Shown one piece after another: positions 25,548 through 33,981 of a DNA stretch of 38,290 nt. The notes below the pieces were generated by a model, which saw nothing but the letters and a program-made list of their open reading frames with translations, did not search any database and was not told where the DNA came from. Source of the stretch: Microcoleus sp. CSU_2_2 (GTDB taxonomy: Bacteria > Cyanobacteriota > Cyanobacteriia > Cyanobacteriales > Microcoleaceae); assembly GCA_012035135.1 (NCBI GenBank), contig JAAUPI010000020.1, positions 1 to 38,290 of the forward strand, written 5' to 3'. Numbering within the stretch: the first letter of the stretch is position 1; the number at the start of each line of letters is the position of its first letter. Position numbers and translations under genes: made by a program.

Positions 25548-25561
25548 AGGACTTTAGTCCT
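25548..25561. repeat. AGGACTTTAGTCCT palindrome
   Basis: A 6-bp stem with a 2-base centre sits in TAGTGAGGACTTTAGTCCTTTC, an intergenic motif common in Oscillatoriales. A related, looser copy (TCCTGACTTTAAGGACT) is at 25434-25450. It lies in the divergent hemB/DUF1517 promoter region, and could be a repeat relic or a small hairpin in the DUF1517 leader. Confidence 0.5.
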
Positions 25562-25706
25562 TTCTTGACTTTCTCATTCCCAGCCCCGGCCCTAACGGTG
25601 AGTCTGATGGTGGTACGGATATCTCTCCGGCATCACACCTGGAACCGGACTGCTCGCGGGCGAGAATAGACTGTAAATTATATATGTATCGAATAGTAAC
25701 GGTCTT

Positions 25707-26681
25707 ATGTACAAGCAACTAATCTCAAGAATCAAACCGCTTTTGAAATCACTATTTGCGATCGGGCTGGTACTCACCTTAGCCCTGGGTAACGCTGACG
25801 GAGCCCTCGCTGCCCGGAGTGGGGGACGCATCGGTGGTGGCTCTTTTAGATCTCCGGGGCGCAGTTACTCGTCTCCTAGTCGCACTTACGCACCGTCGGG
25901 AGGCGGTTACTACCCAGGTGGGGGCTTCGGTTTCCCCTTCTTACTGCCCTTTTTTGGGTTTGGGGGCGGGTTTGGCGGCCTGTTTTCGATTTTGATTTTT
26001 ATTTCGATCGCGAATTTCTTAGTCCAAAGCTTCCGGCGCGCTGGGGGCGAAACTAACGAAGTCGGAGGCGGCTACAACGTCCCCACAACAGTCTCTGTGG
26101 CTCGTTTGCAAGTCGGTTTGCTAGCAGAGGCCCGTGGCTTGCAATCGGAACTCGACTCCTTAGCAAAAACAGCCAATACTGATACAGCGACAGGCCGGGC
26201 TCAAGTGCTGCAAGAATCTACCCTCGCCTTGTTGCGGCATCCAGAATATTGGGTTTACGCCGGTGCTGAATCTCAGCAAACTCGCTTGGAAGCAGCAGAA
26301 GCTAAATTTAATCAATTTTCTCTGGCAGAACGTAGCAAATTTACTGAGGAAACGCTCTCGAATTTTAACAACCAACTTCGCCAAGCAGGTAGCAATCAAG
26401 TTCTGCCAAACGCGCAAGTAAATGGCGAACTGGTTGGTTCTGATTTAAATGGAGCTCCGGGCGAATATATTGTAGTGACAGTTATCGTCGGTACTCAAGG
26501 TAAACTGCAATTACCTACAGTGAAAAATTCCGATGATTTGCGTCAAGCTTTGCGCCAAATAGGGGGAGTATCGAGCGAACAGTTGTTGGCGGTTGAGGTG
26601 CTGTGGACTCCTCAAGCCAATGGCGACACTCTGACTGCTGATGATATGTTGGCTGGCTATCCCGATTTGCGATCGATTTAG
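25707..26681 (+). CDS. DUF1517 membrane protein
   Basis: The protein has 324 residues. A signal peptide (LLKSLFAIGLVLTLALG ... GALAA) is followed by a Gly/Ser/Tyr-rich region (SGGRIGGGSFRSPGRSYSS and GGGYYPGGGFGF), a membrane helix (GGLFSILIFISIANFLVQSF, about 90-110), and the DUF1517 domain (TTVSVARLQVGLLAEARGLQ through LLAVEVLWTPQANGDTL). It is found across cyanobacteria and plant plastids with no agreed function; a thylakoid or plasma membrane location is likely. The ATG at 25707 is well placed. Followed by a palindrome at 26708. Confidence 0.88.
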   Translation: MYKQLISRIKPLLKSLFAIGLVLTLALGNADGALAARSGGRIGGGSFRSPGRSYSSPSRTYAPSGGGYYPGGGFGFPFLLPFFGFGGGFGGLFSILIFISIANFLVQSFRRAGGETNEVGGGYNVPTTVSVARLQVGLLAEARGLQSELDSLAKTANTDTATGRAQVLQESTLALLRHPEYWVYAGAESQQTRLEAAEAKFNQFSLAERSKFTEETLSNFNNQLRQAGSNQVLPNAQVNGELVGSDLNGAPGEYIVVTVIVGTQGKLQLPTVKNSDDLRQALRQIGGVSSEQLLAVEVLWTPQANGDTLTADDMLAGYPDLRSI

Positions 26682-26707
26682 GGAATTACAGCGTATTCCA
26701 GTAGTAG

Positions 26708-26728
26708 GGACACGGCAATGCCGTGTCC
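26708..26728. terminator. 10-1-10 palindrome after the DUF1517 gene
   Basis: GGACACGGCA, one A, TGCCGTGTCC: a perfect odd palindrome flanked by TAG and TTACG. It belongs to a widely spread cyanobacterial intergenic repeat type. A terminator role is plausible from position, but there is no T-run. Confidence 0.5.
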
Positions 26729-26805
26729 TTACGTGGATCTATTGCTCTCTCCCTACGGGGATCTAACGATCGGCGGGTATACTTCATAAACGTGGAATCG
26801 GCTGT

Positions 26806-26913
26806 ATGAGTTTATCCATGCCGATCAAGTTAAAAAAGGTTGTTCCACAAATGCTAGGATTGAGAGATTATTATTCAGGTCGATTCATCTGCTATTGGCA
26901 AGGGATGCGCTAA
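26806..26913 (+). CDS. Possible 35-residue peptide
   Basis: ATG at 26806 to TAA at 26911-26913 reads MSLSMPIKLKKVVPQMLGLR and 15 more residues, basic and with one Cys. There is no good ribosome binding site and no recognised homology. It may be chance or a decayed gene end. Confidence 0.15.
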   Translation: MSLSMPIKLKKVVPQMLGLRDYYSGRFICYWQGMR

Positions 26914-27034
26914 AAGCATTTTCCGAAGAAGTGAGACCGGATCAAAAAATGTACTGAGCGAGGGGTGGCTGCTAGGGGAAAAGTTGCGACCGCGCGTCCT
27001 TTAATTTTTATAAAAACGATCGAGATCTAAATTT

Positions 27035-27586
27035 ATGCCCGACAGTAGAAAAAAAGCACTCTTCATCTTGAGCCAGTTAAATAATGACGACATTGACTGG
27101 ATCGTTCAAAAAGGTAAAAAGGAAATTCTCCCCCCAGGCAAGCTCCTGATCCACGAAGGGAGACAACTCGATGCGCTCTACATTGTCTTGAAGGGGACTT
27201 TGAGCGTTTTGCTCGAAGCCGATCGTACTAAAGAACTTGCTAAAATAGCGAGTGGAGAACTTGTCGGAGAAGTTTCTTTCATTGATGCTCGCCCTCCCTT
27301 GGCAACGGTGAAGGCGATCGAAGAAACTCAATTACTGGCAATTCCGCGGCGGCAGTTAGTCACAAAACTCGAACATGATATGGGCTTTGCTTCCCGATTT
27401 TATCACGGAATTTCTCTGTGTCTGGCAGATAGAATGCGCGGTACGATCAGACATATAGAATACGGTCGCAATATAGAATTGGAACAACCAGAATTAGAAC
27501 GAGAAGATATTAATCCGAACGTGCTGGAAAATTTAGCCCTAGCTCAGGCTAAGTTTAATTGGCTGGTGGAAAATGTGAGAGTGTGA
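27035..27586 (+). CDS. Single-domain cyclic-nucleotide-binding-like protein
   Basis: The protein has 183 residues. A cNMP-binding fold spans about 18-140 (ILPPGKLLIHEGRQLDALYI, VLKGTLSVLLEADRTKELAK, SGELVGEVSFIDARPPLATV) with a helical tail and no HTH, so it is not a complete Crp regulator. In the phosphate-binding cassette the usual PRxATV reads PPLATV: the arginine that pairs with the cyclic phosphate is missing, so cAMP/cGMP binding in the normal way is unlikely. It may act as a protein-protein module. ATG at 27035. Confidence 0.8.
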   Translation: MPDSRKKALFILSQLNNDDIDWIVQKGKKEILPPGKLLIHEGRQLDALYIVLKGTLSVLLEADRTKELAKIASGELVGEVSFIDARPPLATVKAIEETQLLAIPRRQLVTKLEHDMGFASRFYHGISLCLADRMRGTIRHIEYGRNIELEQPELEREDINPNVLENLALAQAKFNWLVENVRV

Positions 27587-27594
27587 AATCTAAA

Positions 27595-27637
27595 CAGTTA
27601 ATAGTTGACAGTTAATAGTTGATAGTTGATAGTTAAC
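27595..27637. repeat. Heptamer repeats of the TAGTTGA/CAGTTAA type
   Basis: About six seven-base units (CAGTTAA, TAGTTGA, CAGTTAA, TAGTTGA, TAGTTGA, TAGTTAA) follow the cNMP-domain gene. Short tandem repeats of this kind recur at 23405 and 31289. Confidence 0.75.
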
Positions 27638-27711
27638 AACGAAAATCCGATCGGGGTTTTTGCTGTGAATTGTCCACTGTGAAATTTTAAACGCTGAAGT
27701 CGAAACACAAT

Positions 27712-29058
27712 ATGGGGCGAATTTTTCTATCAGCCGGTCACGGCGGTTTTGAAAACGGTACGAGAAACCTGGGAACACTTACTCGCTGCACTACCGAAGC
27801 AAGGGAAATTATCCAAATTCGCGACTTGACAATTGCCCAATTACGATCGCGCACTCTGGAAGTCCTTGCTGTCCCAGATGACCTCAGTCAAGTGCAAGCC
27901 ATTGATTGGATAGATACGCGTGCGCGTATTGACGATGTGGCTTTGGAAATTCAAGCTAGCGGCGCTTCTAGTCCGTCGGTTCGCGGTGCAAGCGTTTTTT
28001 ATATTGCCGCCAACAACCAGCGAAAAGCTGATGCCGAAATGCTGATTATGTCCTTGCTGCGCAGGTTCCCGCAATTACCCAGCCGCGGGGCCGCAGCTGA
28101 TACAGCTACAGATTTAGGACGGTTGATTTTTTGCCGCTGGGTTTCTATTCCTTCAATGTTAATAGAACTCGGCTTGTTTAAGAATCCGAACGATCGAACT
28201 TTGATTCAAACTCGGCGGGAGGACATGGCACTGGGAATTGCGGATGGATTGGAAACTTGGATTCGCCCTCGGGTGGAACCTCCCACTCTCACCCCAATTA
28301 CTTATCGGCAGATCGGTATTAACATAAACGGTGGAATTTATGGAGAAAAAGGTGTTTTAATTAATGGTAATGCTTATATTCCGATCGATCTAGTGGATAG
28401 ATTGGGAATAGATTTATCTAATATTCCGGGAGTGCGTCGCGTTAGTTACAAAAATATTGTGTACGTTAAGGCGATCGAACTGCGGGATTTTCAAGTATCA
28501 GTTAATTGGGATAATACTAACCGGGTCGTGGTTTTGCGATCGAACGTCAGACCTCCGGCTCAAATTGACAGGATTATGAGTTCTGGATGCACAACTGAAG
28601 TGCAGTTAATGATGTTTCTGAGATCTAACAATGAGAAAGCTTTAATCTCTTTCCCCGATCTCGCTAAACTCTATAGAGAAGAAGCGACAATTGAAGGAGT
28701 TAACTACGATATTGCTTTCAGTCAAATGTGTTTAGAAACTAATTTTTTGCGGTTTGGCGAGGAGATTAGACCGACTCAAAACAATTTCGGAGGTTTGGCT
28801 GCGCTGGGTGGAGATACTGACAGCCCGTTTTTCACAAGCGCCCGCCTCGGCATCAGGGCTCACATTCAACATTTAAAAGCTTACGCCAGTACGGAGCCTT
28901 TGGTTCAGGAACTCGTCGATCCTCGGTTTAATTGCGTGACGCGGGGAATTGCTAGAGAGGTCGATAGACTCGGCGGGCGCTGGACGGCTGACGTGCAGTA
29001 CGGTTCTAAAATTACTGCTCTAGTCAGGAGACTTTATGAAATAGCGGGGCTGTTGTGA
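27712..29058 (+). CDS. N-acetylmuramoyl-L-alanine amidase-like protein with C-terminal glucosaminidase-like domain
   Basis: The protein has 448 residues and no evident signal peptide. Residues 1-190 are Amidase_3-like: SAGHGG gives the first zinc His, TEAREI the Glu, and PSMLIELGLFKNPNDR the catalytic Glu region. The third ligand, normally His in an EIHA/SIHA motif, reads LEIQAS (codon 27952-27954), i.e. Gln. Residues 200-290 resemble a copper-amine-oxidase-N-like/stalk domain (GININGGIYGEKGVLINGNA). Residues 300-448 resemble a mannosyl-glycoprotein endo-beta-N-acetylglucosaminidase/lysozyme-like domain (YDIAFSQMCLETNFLRFG, QNNFGGLAALGG). Peptidoglycan remodelling is likely, perhaps through the second domain only. 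The ATG at 27712 lacks a strong ribosome binding site. Confidence 0.82.
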   Translation: MGRIFLSAGHGGFENGTRNLGTLTRCTTEAREIIQIRDLTIAQLRSRTLEVLAVPDDLSQVQAIDWIDTRARIDDVALEIQASGASSPSVRGASVFYIAANNQRKADAEMLIMSLLRRFPQLPSRGAAADTATDLGRLIFCRWVSIPSMLIELGLFKNPNDRTLIQTRREDMALGIADGLETWIRPRVEPPTLTPITYRQIGININGGIYGEKGVLINGNAYIPIDLVDRLGIDLSNIPGVRRVSYKNIVYVKAIELRDFQVSVNWDNTNRVVVLRSNVRPPAQIDRIMSSGCTTEVQLMMFLRSNNEKALISFPDLAKLYREEATIEGVNYDIAFSQMCLETNFLRFGEEIRPTQNNFGGLAALGGDTDSPFFTSARLGIRAHIQHLKAYASTEPLVQELVDPRFNCVTRGIAREVDRLGGRWTADVQYGSKITALVRRLYEIAGLL

Positions 29059-29187
29059 ACTACCCACACTGACTCGGAGTAACGAGTACAGTGTTGGCTT
29101 CCAACTTCACCGAAGAACGAGACGGAAGCCCGTGGCTCCCGACACGGGTCGGAAGTCGGCAGCGGTTGAGGTTTATTCACAGCTAAA

Positions 29188-29220
29188 CAACTATTCCCTG
29201 GTTTTCCCAGGGAATTGTTG
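29188..29220 (-). terminator. Stem-loop after RNase J
   Basis: CAACTATTCCCTGG (29188-29201) pairs with CCAGGGAATTGTTG (29207-29220) with one mismatch and a 5-base loop. It starts 2 bases beyond the TAG (29223-29225) that would end a frame-corrected RNase J, and on the minus strand is followed by TTTAGC. It also lies downstream of the convergent amidase gene, so it may serve both. Confidence 0.6.
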
Positions 29221-29320
29221 GGCTAGGAAGCGACGGATGCTACCTTTGACGCAGTCCTCGGACGGCGACGACCTGTCACCTTATTAACAGGGGCTGGTAC
29301 TGGCGCTGGTAATGATGAGG

Positions 29321-31087
29321 CTAGCTTAGGTGCTTCGATCGAAGCTTAGACGATTCAACAACTTCCGATCGTACAGCTTCTTCAGGAATTTGCATCAAGA
29401 AAACCAGCAACGGATTGCTTTGCAGTTCCCGGCGCATCACCCGCTGAATTGCCTTTTCTATTTGCGTTTGAACTCCTACCCAGTCAACATCAACTTGTGA
29501 GTCAGTAGTAGCAGGTTTGACGAATTCCAACCAACGATCGCTCAAAACTGTTTCAATGGTTTGAGTGATTAATTTGATCACAACTGCGCGATCGGCTGAT
29601 GTTACCACACCTTTTAAGTGAACTTCCGGCTTAGCCACTAACTTGCCTTCCCAATTCAAAGCCGCAGCTACAGTGACGACGCCATCTCCAGCCAACTGCT
29701 GGCGTTCCTTGAGGACGCTGGCTTTGACAACACCCGATCGAGAAGAGTCTACTAATTCAATTCCCGAAGGTACTTTACCAGCAATTTCGATCGAATTTTC
29801 CGTCAATTCTACAACATCACCGTTGTCTACAATCACCATGTTGCTAGCGGGAATGCCCATACTTTGAGCAGTTTTGGAGTGCTGAATCAACATCCGGTGT
29901 TCGCCGTGCACTGGCAAGAAGAATTTGGGACGAGTCATGTTAATCATTAACTTTTGGTCTTCTTGACAACCGTGTCCCGAAACGTGAATTCCTTTGTCGC
30001 GCCCGTAAACCACATTTGCGCCCAACATCATCAATTTGTCGATCGTATTTACCACTGCGATCGTATTTCCCGGAATTGGATTAGCTGAGAAGATTACTGT
30101 ATCGCCCTTTCTGATTTTCAGTTCGTGATGTTCGCCGTTCGCAATGCGAGTCATCGCCGCCATTGGTTCGCCTTGGGAACCCGTCGTTAAAATCAGTACC
30201 TTGTCATCTGGTAAATTGCGAATTTCTTTCAGCGGTTTGAAGATATTATCTTCGCATTTGATGTAGCCGAGATTGCGACAGTGAGCGATGACATTCAGCA
30301 TCGATCGACCCACTACTCCTACATACCGATTGTTTTTCTTAGCCAATTCTAAAACAATTTGCAATCGGTGTACCGAAGACGCAAAAGTCGTCAGCATTAC
30401 CCGTCCAGTTGCTTGAGCGATTATTCTGTCTAAATTTGGATAAACAGAACGTTCCGAAGCAGTAAAACCCGGAACTTCGGAGTTAGTAGAATCGCTGATC
30501 AAGCACAACACACCTCTTTCGCCGTACTCCGCCAGCTTTTGGAAGTCAAAATGCTCGCCGTCTACGGGAGTGTGGTCAATTTTAAAGTCTCCGGTATGGA
30601 TCAAAATTCCCACTGGAGTGTGAATTGCTACCGTAAAACTGTCGGCCATTGAGTGAGTGTTGCGAATGTATTCCACTAAGAAATTCTTGCCAATTCTTAC
30701 CGTGTCGCGGGGTCGAACTGTCCTCAATTCTGTGCGGTGAGAAACTCCTGCTTCTTCCAGTTTTCCTGACAGCAAAGCCATCGCCAAACGCGGGCCATAA
30801 ATCACTGGAATTTCAAATTGTTTGAGATGATAAGGGATACCACCGATGTGGTCTTCGTGACCGTGAGTCACGATCATACCTTTAATTTTGTGGCTGTTTT
30901 CCCGCAGGTAAGTCATGTCTGGGAGGACAATATTTACGCCGTGCATTCCATCTGTCGGAAATGCTAAACCTGCATCCAAAAGAATTATTTCGTCGCCGTA
31001 CTCGAACACACAAGTGTTTTTACCGATTTCGTGCAGCCCGCCGAGGGGAATAACTTTTAGAGCCTGTGCAGTTGTATTTCTGGTCAT
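29321..31087 (-). CDS. rnj: Ribonuclease J (C-terminal tail apparently frameshifted)
   Basis: RNase J is a metallo-beta-lactamase/beta-CASP enzyme with 5'-3' exo- and endoribonuclease activity in mRNA turnover (cytosol). Motifs are THGHEDHIGG (74-83), HTGDFKIDHTP, LISDSTNSEVPG, a beta-CASP region (VMLTTFASSVHRLQIVLELA) and VSGHGCQEDQK/PVHGEHRM. The frame gives 588 residues and ends SSKLRSKHLS. From 29338 down to the TAG at 29223-29225, a -1-shifted frame reads SIEAPKLASSLPAPVPAPVN then KVTGRRRPRTASKVASVAS, a Pro/Ala and basic tail like that of cyanobacterial RNase J. A one-base loss near the GCTTCGATCGAAGC palindrome (29331-29344) would explain it; the restored protein would have about 621 residues. 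Last gene of the asd-dapA-rnj series. Confidence 0.93.
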   Translation of the reverse strand: MTRNTTAQALKVIPLGGLHEIGKNTCVFEYGDEIILLDAGLAFPTDGMHGVNIVLPDMTYLRENSHKIKGMIVTHGHEDHIGGIPYHLKQFEIPVIYGPRLAMALLSGKLEEAGVSHRTELRTVRPRDTVRIGKNFLVEYIRNTHSMADSFTVAIHTPVGILIHTGDFKIDHTPVDGEHFDFQKLAEYGERGVLCLISDSTNSEVPGFTASERSVYPNLDRIIAQATGRVMLTTFASSVHRLQIVLELAKKNNRYVGVVGRSMLNVIAHCRNLGYIKCEDNIFKPLKEIRNLPDDKVLILTTGSQGEPMAAMTRIANGEHHELKIRKGDTVIFSANPIPGNTIAVVNTIDKLMMLGANVVYGRDKGIHVSGHGCQEDQKLMINMTRPKFFLPVHGEHRMLIQHSKTAQSMGIPASNMVIVDNGDVVELTENSIEIAGKVPSGIELVDSSRSGVVKASVLKERQQLAGDGVVTVAAALNWEGKLVAKPEVHLKGVVTSADRAVVIKLITQTIETVLSDRWLEFVKPATTDSQVDVDWVGVQTQIEKAIQRVMRRELQSNPLLVFLMQIPEEAVRSEVVESSKLRSKHLS

Positions 31088-31288
31088 GCGTATCCTTTGT
31101 TAGTTCTTTTTGTATGTTGACTGTTGTTTGTTGTCGTCTTCTGTTCGTTGATGGGGGTGTTTTTTTCCAAGATATTTGTCGAAAAATCCCCTACAGGTTT
31201 TACTCTCCCGTACAGTCAGTTGTCTTCTGCCTTCAATCTTTAATTCTCAGTCTTTCATCCTTGACGATTAGCTACTTACTAAAAATTC

Positions 31289-31330
31289 ATGACTAATGAC
31301 TAATGACTAATGACTGATGACTGATGACAA
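31289..31330. repeat. Six tandem heptamers (ATGACTA/ATGACTG)
   Basis: Three ATGACTA, two ATGACTG and one ATGACAA follow each other without gaps between dapA and RNase J genes. Scattered single units recur near 37910 and 37985. No gene is visible in the 31088-31367 gap. Confidence 0.85.
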
Positions 31331-31367
31331 CCAATATTTAGTTGTCTGAAAACTCGTTCTCGCCCCT

Positions 31368-32261
31368 CTAGCTAGCTGATACCGCGGCTAGTTGACTCAG
31401 CACGTCCTTTAACTTTTGAGTCACCTCAAGGGGGGGATCGCACAGGGGCGGACGGGTGGAGCCTACATCCCAGCCTTGAAGTTTCAGAGCTGTCTTGACG
31501 GGAATGGGATTTGTGGTGAGAAAAAGAGCTTTAAACAGGTCAAAAAGTTGCAAGTGAATCTGGGTAGCGACTTGAACTTGACCCGTCTCGAAAGCTTCGA
31601 TCATCTGTTGCAATTGCTCTCCCACCAGATGGCTGGCTACGCTAACTACACCAGATCCTCCTACTGCCAGCATCGGCAAAGTTAGGGAATCATCTCCAGA
31701 ATAGATGGCAAATTCAGGGGATGTCAAGCATCTAATTTGGCTGGCTTGATCTAAGTTGCCACTTGCTTCTTTTACGGCCACAATGTTGGGAATTTCTGCC
31801 AATCGAGCCACCGTTTCCGGCAACATATTTTGACCAGTGCGACCAGGGATGTTATATAACATTATAGGCAATTCCGGAGCAGATTGCGCGATCGCCCGAA
31901 AATGATTGTACAAACCTTCTTGTGGCGGCTTGTTGTAATAAGGAACCACTTGTAAACAGCCGTCTAATTTTAGTTTAGCTGTTTTTTGTGTAGCTTCGAT
32001 CGCCTCGTTGGTAGAATTCGATCCTGCTCCTGCTATTACCTTAGCTTTACCAGCTACTGCCTTTTGTACTACTTGGAATAACTCGTACTCCTCATCCCAA
32101 CTCATAGTGGGAGACTCGCCCGTAGTTCCGCACACTACCAAGCTATCCGTACCGCGATCGGCTAAATGAACTGCCAACTGTTCTGCTACCGCATAGTTAA
32201 CGCTGCCATCTTCCTTAAACGGCGTAATCATTGCCGTCAGAACCCTTCCAAACTTTACCAC
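31368..32261 (-). CDS. dapA: 4-hydroxy-tetrahydrodipicolinate synthase
   Basis: DapA condenses pyruvate with aspartate semialdehyde, the first committed step to diaminopimelate and lysine (cytosol). The Schiff-base lysine is K164 (VAVKEASGN), Tyr136 is in LYNIPGRTG, and CGTTGESPT (44-52) binds the substrate carboxylate; YYNKPPQEG is typical. At 297 residues the length is normal. ATG at 32261. It follows asd on the same strand after a repeat-containing 256-bp gap, which brings substrate producer and consumer together. The gap suggests a separate promoter or attenuated read-through. Confidence 0.97.
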   Translation of the reverse strand: MVKFGRVLTAMITPFKEDGSVNYAVAEQLAVHLADRGTDSLVVCGTTGESPTMSWDEEYELFQVVQKAVAGKAKVIAGAGSNSTNEAIEATQKTAKLKLDGCLQVVPYYNKPPQEGLYNHFRAIAQSAPELPIMLYNIPGRTGQNMLPETVARLAEIPNIVAVKEASGNLDQASQIRCLTSPEFAIYSGDDSLTLPMLAVGGSGVVSVASHLVGEQLQQMIEAFETGQVQVATQIHLQLFDLFKALFLTTNPIPVKTALKLQGWDVGSTRPPLCDPPLEVTQKLKDVLSQLAAVSAS

Positions 32262-32375
32262 ACTTTCTCCGATTTTAGACTTTTGATTTTAGATTTTAAA
32301 TTTGGGATTTTGGATCTAAGCTTAATCTAAAATTTCCAATTCCCAATCTCAAATTGCGATTGTTTTTGTTACTTA

Positions 32376-32468
32376 TATAGCAACCGCCACATCGGCTAGG
32401 ACAGTAATAAACTCATGAATAGAGCCGGCGCCCCCACGATCGAGAAACGGTTTGATTCGGTTGCTATA
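32376..32468. repeat. 93-bp inverted-repeat element with TATAGCAACCG ends
   Basis: TATAGCAACCG at 32376-32386 is the exact reverse complement of CGGTTGCTATA at 32458-32468. A separate A/T-rich block upstream (32280-32350) contains near-repeats of TTTTAGATTTT and CCCAATCTCAAATT. Together they fill the asd-dapA gap. Confidence 0.65.
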
Positions 32469-32517
32469 ACTGTCAACTAAGATGGCCCGCACTCACAGGC
32501 ACCACCCCTACCACAGG

Positions 32518-33564
32518 TCAACTGCTATAAGCAGCCGTCGCCTGGATTTGCAGCCAATTTTTATCTGCCAGCAACTCGGCTATTTGTACCGCATTTAAAG
32601 CTGCCCCTTTGCGAATTTGATCGCCGCTGAGCCACATTTCCAACCCGCAGGGGTGAGAAATATCTTGGCGAATCCTGCCTACCAACACTTCATCCTTACC
32701 GCTAGCCTCCGCAGGCATCGGGAAATAATTAGCTTGCCAGTCTTCTACCAGCTTAACCCCATTCGCCTGATTTAAAATTTCCTTGGCCTCGATCGGACTA
32801 AAAGGCTCTTCAAATTCTAGATTAATCGCTTCGGAATGGGCGCGGAGTACGGGAACCCGCACGCAAGTTGCAGTAATTGCAATCTCGGTAGTACCAAATA
32901 TTTTCCGAGTTTCGTTAACCATTTTCATCTCTTCTTCACAATACCCCAAATCGTTAATCGGAGTGTTGTGCGGAAACAAATTAAATGCTAAGGGGTAGGG
33001 AAATATATCCGTTTTGGGCGTTTCTCCATCCAAAATTGCTCTAGCCTGAGCTTTCACTTCCTCCATTGCCCTCGCGCCTGCCCCGCTGGCAGACTGGTAA
33101 GTCGCTACAACTATCCGCTTGACTGGCTTAACTTTGTGAAGCGGCCAAACCGCCACCGCCATCAAAATCGTCGTGCAGTTGGGATTAGCAATTATACCTT
33201 GGTGAGATGCCGCCGCTTGGGGATTGACTTCGGGAACTACTAATGGTACAGAAGTATCCATGCGGAAAGCGCTGGAATTGTCAATTACCACGGCTCCGGC
33301 TGCCACGGCTTTCGGAGCCCAGAGTTTAGAGATAGAACCGCCCGCTGAGGCAAGTACTAGATCTACATTATCAAACGATCGCTCTCCCACGGCCTCGATC
33401 GGCAGCATCTGGCTACCAAAAGGCAAGGTTGAACCCGCAGAACGCTCCGAAGCCAGAAGCTTCAAGTCAGCCACCGGAAAACTGCGACTGTGCAGGAGCT
33501 CTAACAACTCGGTACCGACGGCACCGGTAGCTCCTAAAATGGCAACTCGATAGGATTGAGACAA
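32518..33564 (-). CDS. asd: Aspartate-semialdehyde dehydrogenase
   Basis: Asd reduces aspartyl phosphate to aspartate semialdehyde with NADPH, the branch-point substrate for lysine, threonine and methionine (cytosol). The N-terminal Rossmann motif is LGATGAVGTELLELL, followed by SAGGSISK; the catalytic Cys is in NPNCTTILMA, and YQSASGAGARAMEE is the usual follow-on segment. At 348 residues the length is normal. ATG at 33564. It is divergent from tig; asd-dapA-rnj facing tig-clpP-clpX is an arrangement I know from other cyanobacteria. Confidence 0.96.
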   Translation of the reverse strand: MSQSYRVAILGATGAVGTELLELLHSRSFPVADLKLLASERSAGSTLPFGSQMLPIEAVGERSFDNVDLVLASAGGSISKLWAPKAVAAGAVVIDNSSAFRMDTSVPLVVPEVNPQAAASHQGIIANPNCTTILMAVAVWPLHKVKPVKRIVVATYQSASGAGARAMEEVKAQARAILDGETPKTDIFPYPLAFNLFPHNTPINDLGYCEEEMKMVNETRKIFGTTEIAITATCVRVPVLRAHSEAINLEFEEPFSPIEAKEILNQANGVKLVEDWQANYFPMPAEASGKDEVLVGRIRQDISHPCGLEMWLSGDQIRKGAALNAVQIAELLADKNWLQIQATAAYSS

Positions 33565-33981
33565 ATTAGTTTCCTCCGTAGACTAGATTTTCAGCGAAAT
33601 CAAAAATAAAAATAACTCCTATAGTCACGATCGAACTTAATTAATGTTGGGCGACATCAGGATCGGTTAGTATGGCAAGGGTGCAGTTAAGTAGGTGCGG
33701 TTAACCGAGCTTGCCGTTTATGCTCGACGGCTGCGACAGGATCGTACCTAACGCTAGTCTAGCAAGGAATGTTCTCGGCTGTGGCGATCGGAGGCGACAG
33801 AAAAACCCCACCACAGATATTATGAAGCAGTTCAGTCTCTGAGTTCACCAGTTCCCTAGCGCTGAAGACTTCCGTAACCCTCCCTGTAGCGACAATCTCA
33901 TACTCGCGGCGCTTAAAACCCCCGTGCTATGTTTCATCCCTGGTCTGAAGAGACAGGTTTTCACATTTACCGCAATTTTTT
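33565..33981. promoter_or_regulatory. 417-bp divergent region between asd and tig
   Basis: No ORF, tRNA or clear palindrome was found. It must hold both promoters. Close to tig the sequence turns T/A-rich (TTTTCACATTTACCGCAATTTTTT before the ATG, 24 bases at 33958-33981), with no purine-rich ribosome binding site. The trigger factor leader may therefore be long or unusual. Confidence 0.4.

Larger units (their letters stand above)
26682..27034. other. Intergenic region, 353 bp
   Basis: It holds the GGACACGGCA-A-TGCCGTGTCC palindrome just after the DUF1517 gene and one weak 35-codon frame (26806-26913). The last part, ATTTTTATAAAAACGATCGAG at about 27005-27025, is AT-rich and may carry the promoter of the next gene. 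No RNA gene recognised. Confidence 0.5.

Noticed and set aside
31289-31330. Heptamer arrays as a CRISPR
   Set aside because: Units are seven bases and directly adjacent with no spacers; the same holds at 23405 and 27595. No cas gene is present.
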